Assembly: GCA_026552955.1 (NCBI GenBank)
Contig: JAPMTS010000024.1
Span: 1-49,219 of the forward strand
From: Candidatus Methanoperedens sp.
GTDB taxonomy: Archaea; Halobacteriota; Methanosarcinia; Methanosarcinales; Methanoperedenaceae
Reading direction: 5' to 3'
DNA: 49,219 bases
Of this stretch, positions 25,076-34,134 are shown piece after piece. The notes beneath the pieces were generated by a model. The model made no database searches. It had not been told where the DNA came from and saw nothing but the letters and a program-made list of their open reading frames with translations. Position numbers and translations under genes: made by a program. Numbering within the stretch: position 1 is the stretch's first letter; the number at the start of each line of letters is the position of its first letter.

Positions 25076-25828
25076 CTATATTTCCTCTTTCCATTTGACC
25101 ACTTTTTTTTCAATCCACACAAACGAGTAATTCGTGATCAATCCCATAGCTGCAAGCACAACGATTGCCGCATACATTTCCGGGATCATGAAATTGAACT
25201 CCCAGTTCTTGATCGAATACCCTAAGCCGGATGTTGCACCTATCATTTCCGCAGCCACCAGCACAAGTATGGAATGAGTGGCAGAGAGCCGCAAACCCAC
25301 GAACAATGAGGGAAGCGAAGAAGGAAGAACCACTTTCCTGAAAATGGAGAGGTCATTTGAACCCATGGAACGCGCTGATTTTATCAACAGGAGATCAACG
25401 GTTTTTACACCGTTTATGGTATTGAGCAGTAACGGCCACTGGGAGCCCCAGAATATCACAGCGATCTTTGATATCTCACCTATCCCGAAGAACAACAAAA
25501 ATACAGGGAACAGGGACAACGATGATACCTGGCGCATGGCCTGTACAAGACCGTCCGATATCTCTTCAAAACCCTTATACCAACCCATCAGGAATCCTAA
25601 AGGTATCATTGTTATTACAGCAAGCGCAAATCCCGTGAAAGCACGCTTGAGACTGATACTCATGTGAATCCAGAGTTCACCGGATTCGATAAGCCTGACA
25701 AGCGCCTGAAAAACTTCAGATGGCGGTGAAAGAAATGTTTTACTGATTATCCCGCTTACCGGCAACAACTCCCATACGATAAAAAAAATAACAAGAGCGA
25801 CACTTCTCTTAAAATGCCTATATAGCAT
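25076..25828 (-). CDS. ABC transporter permease (NitT/TauT family)
   Basis: The protein is 250 residues from the ATG at 25828, chosen because a GGGAG ribosome site precedes it; an ATG 33 bases upstream is possible. It has about six membrane helices with the EAA-loop region at about 150-170 (KSARSMGSNDLSIFRKVVLPSSLPSLFVGL) that contacts the ATPase. It is the membrane subunit of a SsuC/TauC-type importer. It overlaps the end of the ATPase gene by 11 bases and ends 37 bases before the binding-protein start, so the three are one operon in the order ATPase, permease, binding protein. No unusual residue was noted. Confidence 0.9.
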   Translation of the reverse strand: MLYRHFKRSVALVIFFIVWELLPVSGIISKTFLSPPSEVFQALVRLIESGELWIHMSISLKRAFTGFALAVITMIPLGFLMGWYKGFEEISDGLVQAMRQVSSLSLFPVFLLFFGIGEISKIAVIFWGSQWPLLLNTINGVKTVDLLLIKSARSMGSNDLSIFRKVVLPSSLPSLFVGLRLSATHSILVLVAAEMIGATSGLGYSIKNWEFNFMIPEMYAAIVVLAAMGLITNYSFVWIEKKVVKWKEEI

Positions 25829-26591
25829 TCGCTCCCTCCCTGACAAGTGTTCCCACATCATGTCTCAGTTTCATGAAATCCTGTGTAAGCCTGTGTTCTT
25901 CCTGCCGCGGCCTTGATAAGGGCACATCAATTATCTTTTTAATAGCACCAGGTCTTCCCGACATAACAGCTATTCTGTCAGCAAGGAAAACCGCTTCTTC
26001 AATATTATGAGTTACGAACAGCACTGTCTTCCTGGTTTCATTCCAGATACGAAGAAGCTCAACCTGCAGGATTTCCCTTGTCTGGGCATCAAGTGCAGCA
26101 AATGGTTCATCCATCAATAGAATATCCGGATCATAAGCAAGCGCCCTTGCAATAGCTACGCGCTGCTTCATTCCGCCGCTTAATTCATGAGGATAATGTT
26201 TTTCAAATCCCAAAAGGCCAACAAGTGAGATATATTTTCTACAGATTTTATCTCTTTCGGGCTGCTGCACACCCTTTTCCTCAAGTCCATATGAAATATT
26301 TCCTATCACGGTACGCCAGGGGAAGAGTGCATATCCCTGGAATACGATCCCCCGGTTATGGTCAGGTCCGGTTATCATTTCATCATCGATATAGATGCTG
26401 CCTGATGTAGGTTTTATGAGTCCTGCCACTATCTCAAGAAACGTTGATTTCCCGCATCCGCTTGGGCCTATGATTGCAAAGAATTCCCCTTTTTCTATCC
26501 TGAGGTTTATACCCGCAAGAGCGATTGATCCCTGTCCTTTGTCCTTTTTTTGGAATTCTTTTGTTATGTTCTCTGCTCTTACTTTTATCAT
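25818..26591 (-). CDS. ABC transporter ATPase (NitT/TauT family)
   Basis: The 257-residue ATPase has Walker A GPSGCGKST near residue 43, the Q-loop with QGYALFPWR, signature LSGGMKQR, Walker B ILLMDEPFAALD, and the H-loop TH in FVTHNIEEAV. All catalytic positions are intact. It powers the adjacent permease and is the first gene of the operon. The family supplies NitT/TauT-type uptake systems. The ATG at 26591 is followed by the expected N-terminal strand IKVRAENITKEF. The upstream 330-bp gap separates it from the divergent 141-residue gene of the mutase operon, so transcription probably starts in that gap. Confidence 0.93.
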   Translation of the reverse strand: MIKVRAENITKEFQKKDKGQGSIALAGINLRIEKGEFFAIIGPSGCGKSTFLEIVAGLIKPTSGSIYIDDEMITGPDHNRGIVFQGYALFPWRTVIGNISYGLEEKGVQQPERDKICRKYISLVGLLGFEKHYPHELSGGMKQRVAIARALAYDPDILLMDEPFAALDAQTREILQVELLRIWNETRKTVLFVTHNIEEAVFLADRIAVMSGRPGAIKKIIDVPLSRPRQEEHRLTQDFMKLRHDVGTLVREGANAI

Positions 26592-26921
26592 TCTCTTCTC
26601 ACGATAGTTATCTTACTCTCGATATTCGTTAAGCATCCTCATATAAGTTTTTATGCCAGATACCGATGCAATAGTAATGGTCAGCGTGCCAGCTTTCTGA
26701 CAGCAGCCTTGAAGTCCTTCTAATCTCATGAAAGGCATTGGAATGTAGTTATGGAAAGGGCAAAGTACCCACAGCACTTTATTTTCGATGGGATTGGTTA
26801 TTGATAAGAATTGCCAAAAGGAGAGCTGTTGTGTATCGGCTTGACTGATGATGGTTATGCACCAGTGCGTAAGGTTTATAAGTTACTGTGGGCAATTATA
26901 TATTAAGGGACGGGGGATATT
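26592..26921. other. Divergent intergenic region, 330 bp
   Basis: The gap lies between the divergent ABC transporter operon and the mutase operon. No ORF or stable repeat was found. A TATA-like ATTATATATTAA at about 26896-26907 stands shortly upstream of the 26922 start and could drive the plus-strand operon. A GGGG purine stretch just before the ATG is its likely ribosome site. The middle holds nothing I can identify. Confidence 0.5.
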
Positions 26922-27347
26922 ATGCTTAAAACATACAAGAAAAAATTTTCCAGAGCAATAGCTGATAAAGATTTCGTCAATTCAATATCTGAATACATAA
27001 GTGAACTGGGTATTTGCCCCGAACATGTATGTCGATATTGCAAGGGTCGATCTTGTAAAGATCATGAAGGATTCTATGATATTGATGAATGCCCAGCTAA
27101 TCTGAAAAAGAGATTAGGAAATTGGTTTGTTTTACCCAAATCAGCCTGGAATCCTCAGTGCCAGGGAAGAGATTGTGATATTCTTATGATCTGTTTTGTA
27201 TCTGCTGTCAGAGAACTTTTTTATGACACGCATGGGAGAATCTGGTATCCTGAGGTAATTGAGAAAATCAAACAATACGATTTGTGGGAACAACCTGGAT
27301 TTGAGCCTGTTGATTGGATGAGTCAGCAAAGGAGCAAATTCACCTGA
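26922..27347 (+). CDS. Cys-rich protein of unknown function, first gene of the mutase operon
   Basis: This is a 141-residue protein that I do not recognise. The Cys pattern is CPEHVCRYCKGRSCKDH (residues 32-48), then DECPAN (near 57), and QCQGRDC near 86-92, enough to hold one or two metal ions or clusters. Aromatic residues near the C-terminus and a neutral end suggest a compact soluble domain. The ATG at 26922 follows a GGGGGA ribosome site. It ends three bases before the thiolase start, so it is the head of a co-transcribed run with thiolase, DUF35, both mutase subunits and MeaB. A regulatory or electron-transfer role there would be a guess. Confidence 0.68.
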   Translation: MLKTYKKKFSRAIADKDFVNSISEYISELGICPEHVCRYCKGRSCKDHEGFYDIDECPANLKKRLGNWFVLPKSAWNPQCQGRDCDILMICFVSAVRELFYDTHGRIWYPEVIEKIKQYDLWEQPGFEPVDWMSQQRSKFT

Positions 27348-27350
27348 AAT

Positions 27351-28523
27351 ATGAATATGATGAGAGACGTCGCAATCATCGGATGCGGTATAACGAAATT
27401 CGGGCACCTTGATGGAAAAGACCTGATGGACATTCTCGTGGAGGCCTCGCTCAATGCGATCGACGATGCCGGAGCCAGCGAATTTGACTTCGATTCGGTC
27501 TACGTTGGGAACATGCTTGCCGGGGAGCTTTCCCATCAGACTGCAATTGCAAGCGCCCTGGTGGATCGGATCAACCTGATTCCTGCATCTGCCGAACGAA
27601 TTGAGAATGGACCGGCGTCAGGGGGATCGGCGGTTAAGAATGGCTTTTTTGCGGTAGCTTCCGGAGCAAGCGATCTGGTGCTTGTCGCTGGTGGAGAGAA
27701 AATGACCGGGGTTAATACCGGCACAATCTCCGACCTCATGGCTACGCTGAACCACCCTACCGCAGAATATGTACACGGCGCTACAATGCCTGCGATGGCA
27801 GCACTATTTACCCGCCTTTACATGGAACGCTACAGCCTCACCGAACGCCACCTGGCGATGGTAGCTGTGAAAAATCATGCAAATGGTTTGAAGAATCCCT
27901 GCGCTCAACTGCATAAGCTATGCACTGTTGAAGATGCTCTGAGTTCAGCTATGGTTTCAGACCCTTTGAGGCTCTACTACTGCTGCCCGATCAGTGACGG
28001 GGCGGCAGCGGTAGTTTTGTGCCCTGCCAAGAAAGCAAAGGAGTTCACTCCAAAGCCTGTAAAAATCCTTGGTTTTGGACACGCAACAGACACCCATGCT
28101 TTCCAGGAGCGAGAAGATCCGATAGTCCTCAAATCTGTCAAGATCGCAGCACAGCAAGCGTTCAAGATGGCAAATATCAAGCCCGAAGATATCGATGTCG
28201 CCGAACTGCATGATGCATTTGAGATCCTGGAAATTGCAGAGAGTGAAGATATCGGATTTTTCAAAAAAGGCGAGGGACAATTGGCGGTTGAGAAAGGCGT
28301 CACAGCTATCGATGGCGAGCTTCCCATAAATCCTTCTGGTGGATTAAAAGCCAGGGGTCATCCTGTGGGAGCGACTGGAGTTGCGCAGATCGTGGAGCTT
28401 GTCTTGCAGCTGCGCGGCGAAGCCGGCGAGAGACAGGTCAGGGATGCACAGCGAGCACTGGCATGCAATTTTGGCGGTTTTGGTAACAATACGCTTGTTC
28501 ACATTCTGGAGCGAGGCAATTGA
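27351..28523 (+). CDS. Thiolase-family protein (SCPx/archaeal type) with altered nucleophile site
   Basis: The 390-residue protein has the thiolase fold: RDVAIIGCGITKFG at the N-terminus, GGLKARGHPVGATG near residue 330 (the catalytic His), and NFGGFGNN at the end. At the usual nucleophile position the archaeal pattern ACASGG reads GPASGG here (residues 87-92), so the Cys appears replaced by Pro at residue 88. If the alignment is right, it may not act as a normal acetoacetyl-CoA thiolase. It is coupled to a DUF35 zinc-ribbon protein one base downstream, as in archaeal thiolase/DUF35 complexes. It is encoded with methylmalonyl-CoA mutase, so an acyl-CoA route is likely. GC content is higher than in many neighbours. 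Confidence 0.88.
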   Translation: MNMMRDVAIIGCGITKFGHLDGKDLMDILVEASLNAIDDAGASEFDFDSVYVGNMLAGELSHQTAIASALVDRINLIPASAERIENGPASGGSAVKNGFFAVASGASDLVLVAGGEKMTGVNTGTISDLMATLNHPTAEYVHGATMPAMAALFTRLYMERYSLTERHLAMVAVKNHANGLKNPCAQLHKLCTVEDALSSAMVSDPLRLYYCCPISDGAAAVVLCPAKKAKEFTPKPVKILGFGHATDTHAFQEREDPIVLKSVKIAAQQAFKMANIKPEDIDVAELHDAFEILEIAESEDIGFFKKGEGQLAVEKGVTAIDGELPINPSGGLKARGHPVGATGVAQIVELVLQLRGEAGERQVRDAQRALACNFGGFGNNTLVHILERGN

Positions 28524-28524
28524 A

Positions 28525-28866
28525 ATGCAGGAAAAAATGATGGGATTCATGTGCAAGAAGTGCGGCAAGGTCATGTACCCAAAACACGAGCGTTGTTTGG
28601 GTTGTAAGAACACAGAATTTGATGAAGTCAGCCTTGGAGATGAATGCCATTTAATCACTTTTACGAAGCTCTATGCTCTGCCCAGAGGGATCGAAATGTC
28701 CCCTTTGACCCTGGGCATAGTGGAATTCAATAACAAAGTTCGAGCAATGGGGCAAATAATGGCCGATGACCCAGAGCCGGGCATGGACCTGCATCCGGTG
28801 TGGGCGAAGCTGCGCACAATCGATGAGAAAGAGGTATATGGATTCAAATTCGATTCTATAGTATAG
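28525..28866 (+). CDS. DUF35 zinc-ribbon/OB-fold protein, thiolase partner
   Basis: The 113-residue protein has an N-terminal zinc ribbon with [18 protein letters not shown] (residues 10-27) and an OB-fold that follows (about 45-110, with [15 protein letters not shown]). This is the DUF35 architecture, which in methanogens bridges acetoacetyl-CoA thiolase and HMG-CoA synthase and channels CoA intermediates. Here it would hold acyl-CoA for the upstream thiolase-like protein. The start ATG at 28525 is one base after the thiolase stop; an upstream in-frame extension inside the thiolase gene lacks similarity. The mutase large subunit begins 7 bases downstream. Confidence 0.88.
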   Translation: MQEKMMGFMCKKCGKVMYPKHERCLGCKNTEFDEVSLGDECHLITFTKLYALPRGIEMSPLTLGIVEFNNKVRAMGQIMADDPEPGMDLHPVWAKLRTIDEKEVYGFKFDSIV

Positions 28867-28873
28867 GAGTGAT

Positions 28874-30580
28874 ATGATTTTATCAGAAGAAGAACTGAAA
28901 GAAATAGAAAAAAAAGCGAAGGAATGGGAGAGCACGACTCTCAAGAATGTGCTCGAGAAAGTTCCCGAGAGTAAACAGACGTTTACGACCATTTCAGGAA
29001 TTCCGATAAAAAGGATCTACACGCCAACAGATATAGCGAACATGGATTACGCAGAGGATCTTGGTTTCCCCGGGGAATTCCCGTACATCAGAAATATATA
29101 TCCTACTGGTTACCGGGGTAGAACGTGGACGATGCGACAGTATGCAGGTTTTGGTTCAGCTGAGGAAGCCAATGCACGATACAAATTTTTGCTCTCTCAG
29201 GGTCAGACCGGCCTCAGTGTTGCCTTCGATTTACCCACTCAACTCGGCTACGACTCAGACGATGCAAAAGCACTTGGCGAGGTTGGGAAAGTGGGCGTAT
29301 CAATAAACTCTCTTGAAGACATGGAAATCCTTTTCAATGGTATACCTCTTGACAGGGTCAGCACATCTATGACTGCAAACGCGCCCGCTGCGATTTTGTT
29401 GGCAATGTATATACTTATAGGGGAAAAGCAAAACGTATCTGTGGATAAACTCGCCGGAACAATCCAAAATGATATATTCAAAGAATATATAGCAAGGGGG
29501 AATTTCATATTTGCGCCGGAACCTTCGATATGCATAGCAGCAGACATACTGGAGTACTGCGCAAAATTCATGCCTAAATGGAATTCGATAAGCATAAGCG
29601 GATATCACATGAGAGAAGCAGGAGCGAATGCGATACAGGAACTCGCTTTTACGCTTGCAAGCGGAATGGCTTATGTCGAGGCAGCGCTCAAAAGGAGACT
29701 CAACATTGATGATTTCGCTCCCCGTCTTTCATTCTTTTTCAACTCACACAATGACTTCTTCGAAGAAATTGCAAAATTTCGCGCAGCACGCAGAATTTGG
29801 GCGCGGATAATGAAAGAAAAATATGGAGCAAAAAATCCTGCTTCATGGATGCTCCGTTTCCATACACAGACTTCAGGATATTCTCTGACTGCCCAGCAGC
29901 CAGAGAACAACATCGTTCGCACAACAATTCAAGCCCTGGCAGCAGTCCTTGGAGGAACTCAATCGCTTCATACAAATTCGATGGATGAAGCATATGCGCT
30001 GCCTACTGAGAACGCTGTGCGCATTTCACTTCGCACGCAGCAGATACTGGCATACGAGAGTGGAGTGATCAATACTATCGACCCTCTTGCTGGTTCATAT
30101 TTCATTGAGGCACTCACCAACGAACTGGAAGAGAGAGCTATGAAATACATAGGGACTATTGAGTCTTTTGGAAGCGGAGAATGGAAAATGCTTTCTGGCA
30201 TGATAAAAGGTATAGAGACCGGGTTCTTCCAGAGAGAGATTGCGGACGCATCATACCTGTACCAGAAGGAAGTGGAAAGGAACGAGAGAGTCGTTGTAGG
30301 GGTGAATCAATTCACTGTAGATGAAAAAAGGCCTATAGAGACGCTAAAGATAGATGAGAAGGTGCAAGAAAAGCAGATCGAGAGACTGAAGCAGTTGCGC
30401 TTGAAAAGGGACACGAAAAAGGTTGAAGAGACGCTGGATGATCTTAAGAAAGCTGCACAGAGGGAAGGAAATCTGATGTATCCGATACTTGAGTGCGTTA
30501 AGTGTTATGCCACCGTTAGAGAGATATGCAATGTTCTTCGTTCAATATATGGAGAATACAGAGAAAAAGCAATATTTTGA
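28874..30580 (+). CDS. mcmA1: Methylmalonyl-CoA mutase large (catalytic) subunit
   Basis: This 568-residue protein is the catalytic chain without its B12 domain, as in two-gene archaeal mutases. Active-site residues match the Propionibacterium enzyme: Tyr90 (TMRQYAGF), Gln198 and Arg208 ([15 protein letters not shown]), and His245 ([12 protein letters not shown]). Tyr and Arg at these places fit methylmalonyl-CoA rather than isobutyryl-CoA. The enzyme interconverts succinyl-CoA and R-methylmalonyl-CoA with adenosylcobalamin. The AGGAGTG ribosome site precedes the ATG. It is followed after one base by the B12-binding subunit. The epimerase is not in the window. Direction of flux cannot be told. 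Confidence 0.95.
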   Translation: MILSEEELKEIEKKAKEWESTTLKNVLEKVPESKQTFTTISGIPIKRIYTPTDIANMDYAEDLGFPGEFPYIRNIYPTGYRGRTWTMRQYAGFGSAEEANARYKFLLSQGQTGLSVAFDLPTQLGYDSDDAKALGEVGKVGVSINSLEDMEILFNGIPLDRVSTSMTANAPAAILLAMYILIGEKQNVSVDKLAGTIQNDIFKEYIARGNFIFAPEPSICIAADILEYCAKFMPKWNSISISGYHMREAGANAIQELAFTLASGMAYVEAALKRRLNIDDFAPRLSFFFNSHNDFFEEIAKFRAARRIWARIMKEKYGAKNPASWMLRFHTQTSGYSLTAQQPENNIVRTTIQALAAVLGGTQSLHTNSMDEAYALPTENAVRISLRTQQILAYESGVINTIDPLAGSYFIEALTNELEERAMKYIGTIESFGSGEWKMLSGMIKGIETGFFQREIADASYLYQKEVERNERVVVGVNQFTVDEKRPIETLKIDEKVQEKQIERLKQLRLKRDTKKVEETLDDLKKAAQREGNLMYPILECVKCYATVREICNVLRSIYGEYREKAIF

Positions 30581-30581
30581 G

Positions 30582-30986
30582 ATGAATAACATGGGGGAGA
30601 AAAACATAAGGATCTTGATGGCAAAACCAGGTTTGGACGGCCATGACAGGGGAATAAAAGTCGTCTCAAGAGCCCTCAGGGACGCTGGAATGGAGGTTAT
30701 ATATATGGGTCTTCACCAGACGCCGGAGCAGATAGTTGAAGCGGCGATACAGGAGGATGTTGATGCTCTTGGTCTATCCATCCTCTCAGGTGCGCACATC
30801 ATCCTTTTCCCGAAGATAATGGAATTGTTGAAAGAGAACAGGGTTGATATAATTGTTTTCGCAGGGGGTATAATACCAGATGAGGATGTGCCTGCTTTGA
30901 AGAATATTAACATTGCAGAAATTTTTGGCCCTGGTACTAACACCGAGGATATCGTCAAATTTGTCAAGGAAAAAGTAGCGAAATAG
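30582..30986 (+). CDS. mcmA2: Methylmalonyl-CoA mutase small (cobalamin-binding) subunit
   Basis: The protein is 134 residues from the ATG at 30582; an ATG nine bases later is an alternative. It is the B12-binding domain alone. The base-off motif DGHDRG (DxHxxG) near residue 21-26 holds the His that coordinates cobalt. SILSGAH near residue 65 and AGGIIPDED near residue 95 complete the binding pocket. It pairs with the large subunit encoded one base upstream to form the active mutase. MeaB starts 7 bases downstream. The frame also stays open upstream inside the mcmA1 gene but without similarity. Confidence 0.95.
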   Translation: MNNMGEKNIRILMAKPGLDGHDRGIKVVSRALRDAGMEVIYMGLHQTPEQIVEAAIQEDVDALGLSILSGAHIILFPKIMELLKENRVDIIVFAGGIIPDEDVPALKNINIAEIFGPGTNTEDIVKFVKEKVAK

Positions 30987-30993
30987 AAATAAC

Positions 30994-31959
30994 ATGGCTG
31001 AACCAGACATTGAAGTCCTAACAACTCAACTATTGAAAGGGGACAGGCGGGCGGCAGCGAAATTAATAACCATAGTCGAGAACGATCCAGATGCTGTAAA
31101 AAGAGTGATAAGCAGGATATACAAGAACACCGGGAAGGCTCAGATCGTGGGCATAACAGGTCCTCCCGGGTCTGGTAAGAGCACCCTTATAAACCAGCTT
31201 GCTTCATATCTTCGACAGAAGGGAAGAACTGTTGGGATTATAGCAGTGGATGCCTCGTCTCCTTTTGGCGGTGGCGCCTTCCTGGGAGACAGGATACGGA
31301 TGAAGGATATTACAACTGATAAGGGGATTTTCATACGAAGTATGGCAACCAGGGGATGCAAAGGCGGAATTGCACGGGCAACGGGTGATGCGATAAAAAT
31401 TCTTGACGCTCTCGGATATGACATAATACTTGTTGAGACCGCTGGTGCAGGTGAGGCCGAGGTAGATATAATGAACGCCTCTCATACGACAATAGTTATT
31501 ACAGTTCCCGGTCTCGGGGACGATATACAGGCTAACAAGGCTGGAATGATGGAGATCGCTGATCTATTTGTGGTCAACAAGGCAGATAGAGAAGGTGCAG
31601 ATATTGTAGTCTATGAGATTGAGTCAATGTTTCGTTTCACTGACAAACGAGGATGGAAACCACCTGTTTTGAAAACAGCAGTAATAGAGGCAATTGGAAT
31701 AAGTGAACTTGCCGAAAGGATAGACGAACACTTCAATTATCTGAAAGAGAACGACCTTATTGGAGAAAGGCTCAAAAGAAGAGTGGAGATGGAAATAGCA
31801 AACATAGCAAAAGAAGTGATGGTGAGAGAGTTGGAGGAAATAAGGAAGAGCGAGGCATATAAGAAACTCATCGAGGAAATCATTGAGAAAAAAACAGACC
31901 CGCACTCTGCAGCAGATGAAATTATGATGATGGTGAAGGCCAGATATATCGAGAAATGA
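30994..31959 (+). CDS. meaB: MeaB/ArgK-type GTPase chaperone of methylmalonyl-CoA mutase
   Basis: The 321-residue G3E GTPase has the P-loop GPPGSGKSTLINQL near residue 55, the Mg-site DASSPFGGGAFLGDRIRM, ETAGAGEAEVD (Walker B region) and NKADREGAD as the base-recognition loop. It guards the mutase: it gates delivery of adenosylcobalamin and removes the damaged cofactor. It is the last gene of the operon, 7 bases after mcmA2. The archaeal members have long been annotated ArgK or LAO/AO kinase, a name now considered wrong for this group. All motifs look intact. Confidence 0.95.
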   Translation: MAEPDIEVLTTQLLKGDRRAAAKLITIVENDPDAVKRVISRIYKNTGKAQIVGITGPPGSGKSTLINQLASYLRQKGRTVGIIAVDASSPFGGGAFLGDRIRMKDITTDKGIFIRSMATRGCKGGIARATGDAIKILDALGYDIILVETAGAGEAEVDIMNASHTTIVITVPGLGDDIQANKAGMMEIADLFVVNKADREGADIVVYEIESMFRFTDKRGWKPPVLKTAVIEAIGISELAERIDEHFNYLKENDLIGERLKRRVEMEIANIAKEVMVRELEEIRKSEAYKKLIEEIIEKKTDPHSAADEIMMMVKARYIEK

Positions 31960-31966
31960 AATAATA

Positions 31967-32761
31967 CTATTTTTGTGATGATTGTGAAAGACGATGGAGG
32001 TTGTAGCGGATTTTCTTTTTAATAGTATAATACATAAAAAAACTAAAGAAAGATATTAATAAATTTAAGAACGTTAGAGGCATAAGGGTAAGAACGCCGT
32101 TGCCTTTATTGAAATCAGGATTTAGATCAATATAAAACCGTACGTGTGGATTATTACAACTTTGCCAGAAGACTCTTTCCTCCTCAGTAGCCTGCGTAAT
32201 CCAACCTACTTTTCTGACGAAAGGATTGTTTTGGTCAATTATTTTCAAATCGAATTCATCAGCCAATTGCATCATCAATTTCTTAATGTGTGGAGGAATA
32301 ATGCAATCATATTTCGGATATGCTTTATACATATACTTTGCAAATCTGGCATACACGCTTGGATTGACAGGACAAACGAAATAATACATCTCTTCATTCG
32401 GATGAACGATCTTGAATTTCATTGCCTCCTTAAACCAGAAATAAATATCGGCGTTTTTATGTCGATACTCAGGTACTAAGCCTGCTTCTGCTCTGAATAT
32501 GACCAATGGCTTATCATCAACACGTTTTTCAAAACGATGAACAGCAAAATATCCTACTATTTCTTCGTTACATTTATTTTTATATATAAATATTTTTGTG
32601 ACTTTAGCAGGGGAATTAACCACGTAATGATCAAAGTCCTTTTCATTAAGGCCTTTAAAAATACGTTTATGAACCTTGAATAAGATTTCGCTAAGATTTT
32701 TCCGTGCCTCAGGTGTTAGTTTGGAAGGAAAAATTGTTTCAGCAGTGATGACTTTTGTCAT
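31967..32761 (-). CDS. Acetyltransferase-like protein with C-terminal membrane segment
   Basis: The 264-residue protein is probably a GNAT-fold relative. It has a first helix with EILFKVHKRIFKGL, strands KIFIYKNKCNEEIVGYFAVHRF and LVIFRAEAGLVPEYR, the usual order of GNAT beta4/beta5, but the acyl-CoA loop is not clear. A single hydrophobic segment lies near residues 225-245, then a basic tail, so it may be membrane-attached. It is convergent with meaB, 7 bases apart, and lies on the strand opposite its neighbours. The base composition is more AT-rich than the mutase operon. No closer family was recognised, so the function is open. Confidence 0.55.
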   Translation of the reverse strand: MTKVITAETIFPSKLTPEARKNLSEILFKVHKRIFKGLNEKDFDHYVVNSPAKVTKIFIYKNKCNEEIVGYFAVHRFEKRVDDKPLVIFRAEAGLVPEYRHKNADIYFWFKEAMKFKIVHPNEEMYYFVCPVNPSVYARFAKYMYKAYPKYDCIIPPHIKKLMMQLADEFDLKIIDQNNPFVRKVGWITQATEEERVFWQSCNNPHVRFYIDLNPDFNKGNGVLTLMPLTFLNLLISFFSFFMYYTIKKKIRYNLHRLSQSSQK

Positions 32762-32885
32762 GCTTTGTTCAGCTTTTTATTCCCCCCTTAAATTCATGGT
32801 TTTATGTTACTTAAATCTTTTCTATGAGAATGCAGATTATCTTATAGAAATATTATTAATAAAAGCCTGACATTAATACTATTCC

Positions 32886-33779
32886 ATGAAATGCCAGCGA
32901 TGCAGTAAGAGCGCAGTCATATACCAGAAATACTCCAACGCTCACCTTTGCAAATCTCATTTTATCGAAGATGTTGAGCGAAAGATCAAGCGCGACATCC
33001 GTAAATTCAACATGGTGGGCAGAAGTGAAAAAATCGCTGTAGCATTAAGCGGCGGAAAGGACAGCATCGCTTTATTGTATATACTTCATAAGATATTCCG
33101 GAATCGGCCTGACCTTGAATTTATAGCCATTACTATAGATGAAGGAATAAAGGGTTACCGTGAAAATACACTTGAACATGCCATAACACTCACCGGTGAA
33201 CTTGGGATAGGGCATATTATCAGGTCTTTTAAGGATGAGTTCGAAACAACACTTGACGCTTTGACCCGGGAAAAAGAGAATCGTGCCTGCACATTGTGTG
33301 GTGTGCTTCGAAAAAATATCCTGAATAAAGCCGCCCGCGAACTCGGGGCAAACAAGATCGCAATAGGGCATAATCTTGACGATGAATCCCAGACGATCTT
33401 AATGAATTACATGCGCGGGGACATCAACCGGTTAAAAAGAATGATCCCAGGGACTATCCAGAAAGGAATGGTGCCCAGGATCAAGCCGCTTCGCAGTATT
33501 CCGGAAAAAGAGGTGGCTCTTTATGGATTGTTAAATAACCTTCCTGTAAGTATGGATGAATGCCCTTATGCAGGCTTTGCCTTACGAAATGAGATAAGAG
33601 AACTGCTTAATAATTATGAGGTAAATCACCCCGGGACAAAATACTCCTTGCTGGGCGGTTATGAATCAATTTCGGAATTCTTGCATCCGGCTGATACGCA
33701 AATCGTGTTCTGCGAAAAATGTAAAGAGCCAGGCAGTGAAAGGATCTGCAAGACCTGCAGGCTGCTTGGGCGAAACTGA
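32886..33779 (+). CDS. ncsA: tRNA 2-thiolation protein, NcsA/TtuA/CTU1 family
   Basis: The 297-residue protein has an N-terminal zinc site (CQRC, then CKSH), the PP-loop ALSGGKDS at residues 53-60, and three cysteines C135, C138 and C226 in CTLC and DECPYA. These match the [4Fe-4S] site of TtuA. A C-terminal zinc ribbon CEKC...CKTC follows. It activates tRNA uridine by adenylation and transfers sulfur, at U34 (NcsA/CTU1) or U54 (TtuA). The archaeal candidates cannot be separated by eye. A TATA-like ATTATTAATAAAAG about 30 bases upstream suggests a short leader. It is convergent to the small membrane protein 5 bases downstream. Confidence 0.9.
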   Translation: MKCQRCSKSAVIYQKYSNAHLCKSHFIEDVERKIKRDIRKFNMVGRSEKIAVALSGGKDSIALLYILHKIFRNRPDLEFIAITIDEGIKGYRENTLEHAITLTGELGIGHIIRSFKDEFETTLDALTREKENRACTLCGVLRKNILNKAARELGANKIAIGHNLDDESQTILMNYMRGDINRLKRMIPGTIQKGMVPRIKPLRSIPEKEVALYGLLNNLPVSMDECPYAGFALRNEIRELLNNYEVNHPGTKYSLLGGYESISEFLHPADTQIVFCEKCKEPGSERICKTCRLLGRN

Positions 33780-33783
33780 ATAT

Positions 33784-34041
33784 TTAGCCGATCATCAGCA
33801 TCAATATTCGGATTATTATGAATACCCACCCTATAACCACGACGATCCAGATAGCCTTTTTAGCAACTTCCGCAATTGCCAGGAATATTGTAAGAATTAC
33901 AAGCATCCCGATGGCATCCACGACAGATGGCGGGATCAGGATTCCGGAAATATATTGAATAAGCTCAACGATCTTTGCGCCAATCCAGTGTCCTATGGTA
34001 TATATAAAAGAAAGAACGTTTTCCAATAATGTTTCTGCCAT
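33784..34041 (-). CDS. Small hydrophobic membrane protein
   Basis: This is an 85-residue protein with an N-terminal amphipathic segment (about 4-35) and two strongly hydrophobic stretches (about 40-60 and 63-84). It ends almost at the membrane. The sequence is rich in Ile and Val and has little else. A GAGGG ribosome site precedes the ATG at 34041 on the minus strand. It is convergent with the tRNA thiolase gene, separated by 4 bases, so no shared operon. The function is unknown. A channel-like or holin-like role cannot be argued from the sequence. Confidence 0.55.
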   Translation of the reverse strand: MAETLLENVLSFIYTIGHWIGAKIVELIQYISGILIPPSVVDAIGMLVILTIFLAIAEVAKKAIWIVVVIGWVFIIIRILMLMIG

Positions 34042-34134
34042 GATTTACCCTCAAGCGGATATCAATAGTTTATATACTATATATGTATTGCCTCATACAT
34101 ATGCTAATTTTGATAATTTTGATGCTATAACAGC

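Noticed and set aside
26592-26921. Search for a tRNA or regulatory RNA in the divergent gap
   Set aside because: No cloverleaf, no T-loop GTTCRA signature with matching stems and no repeated element could be found.
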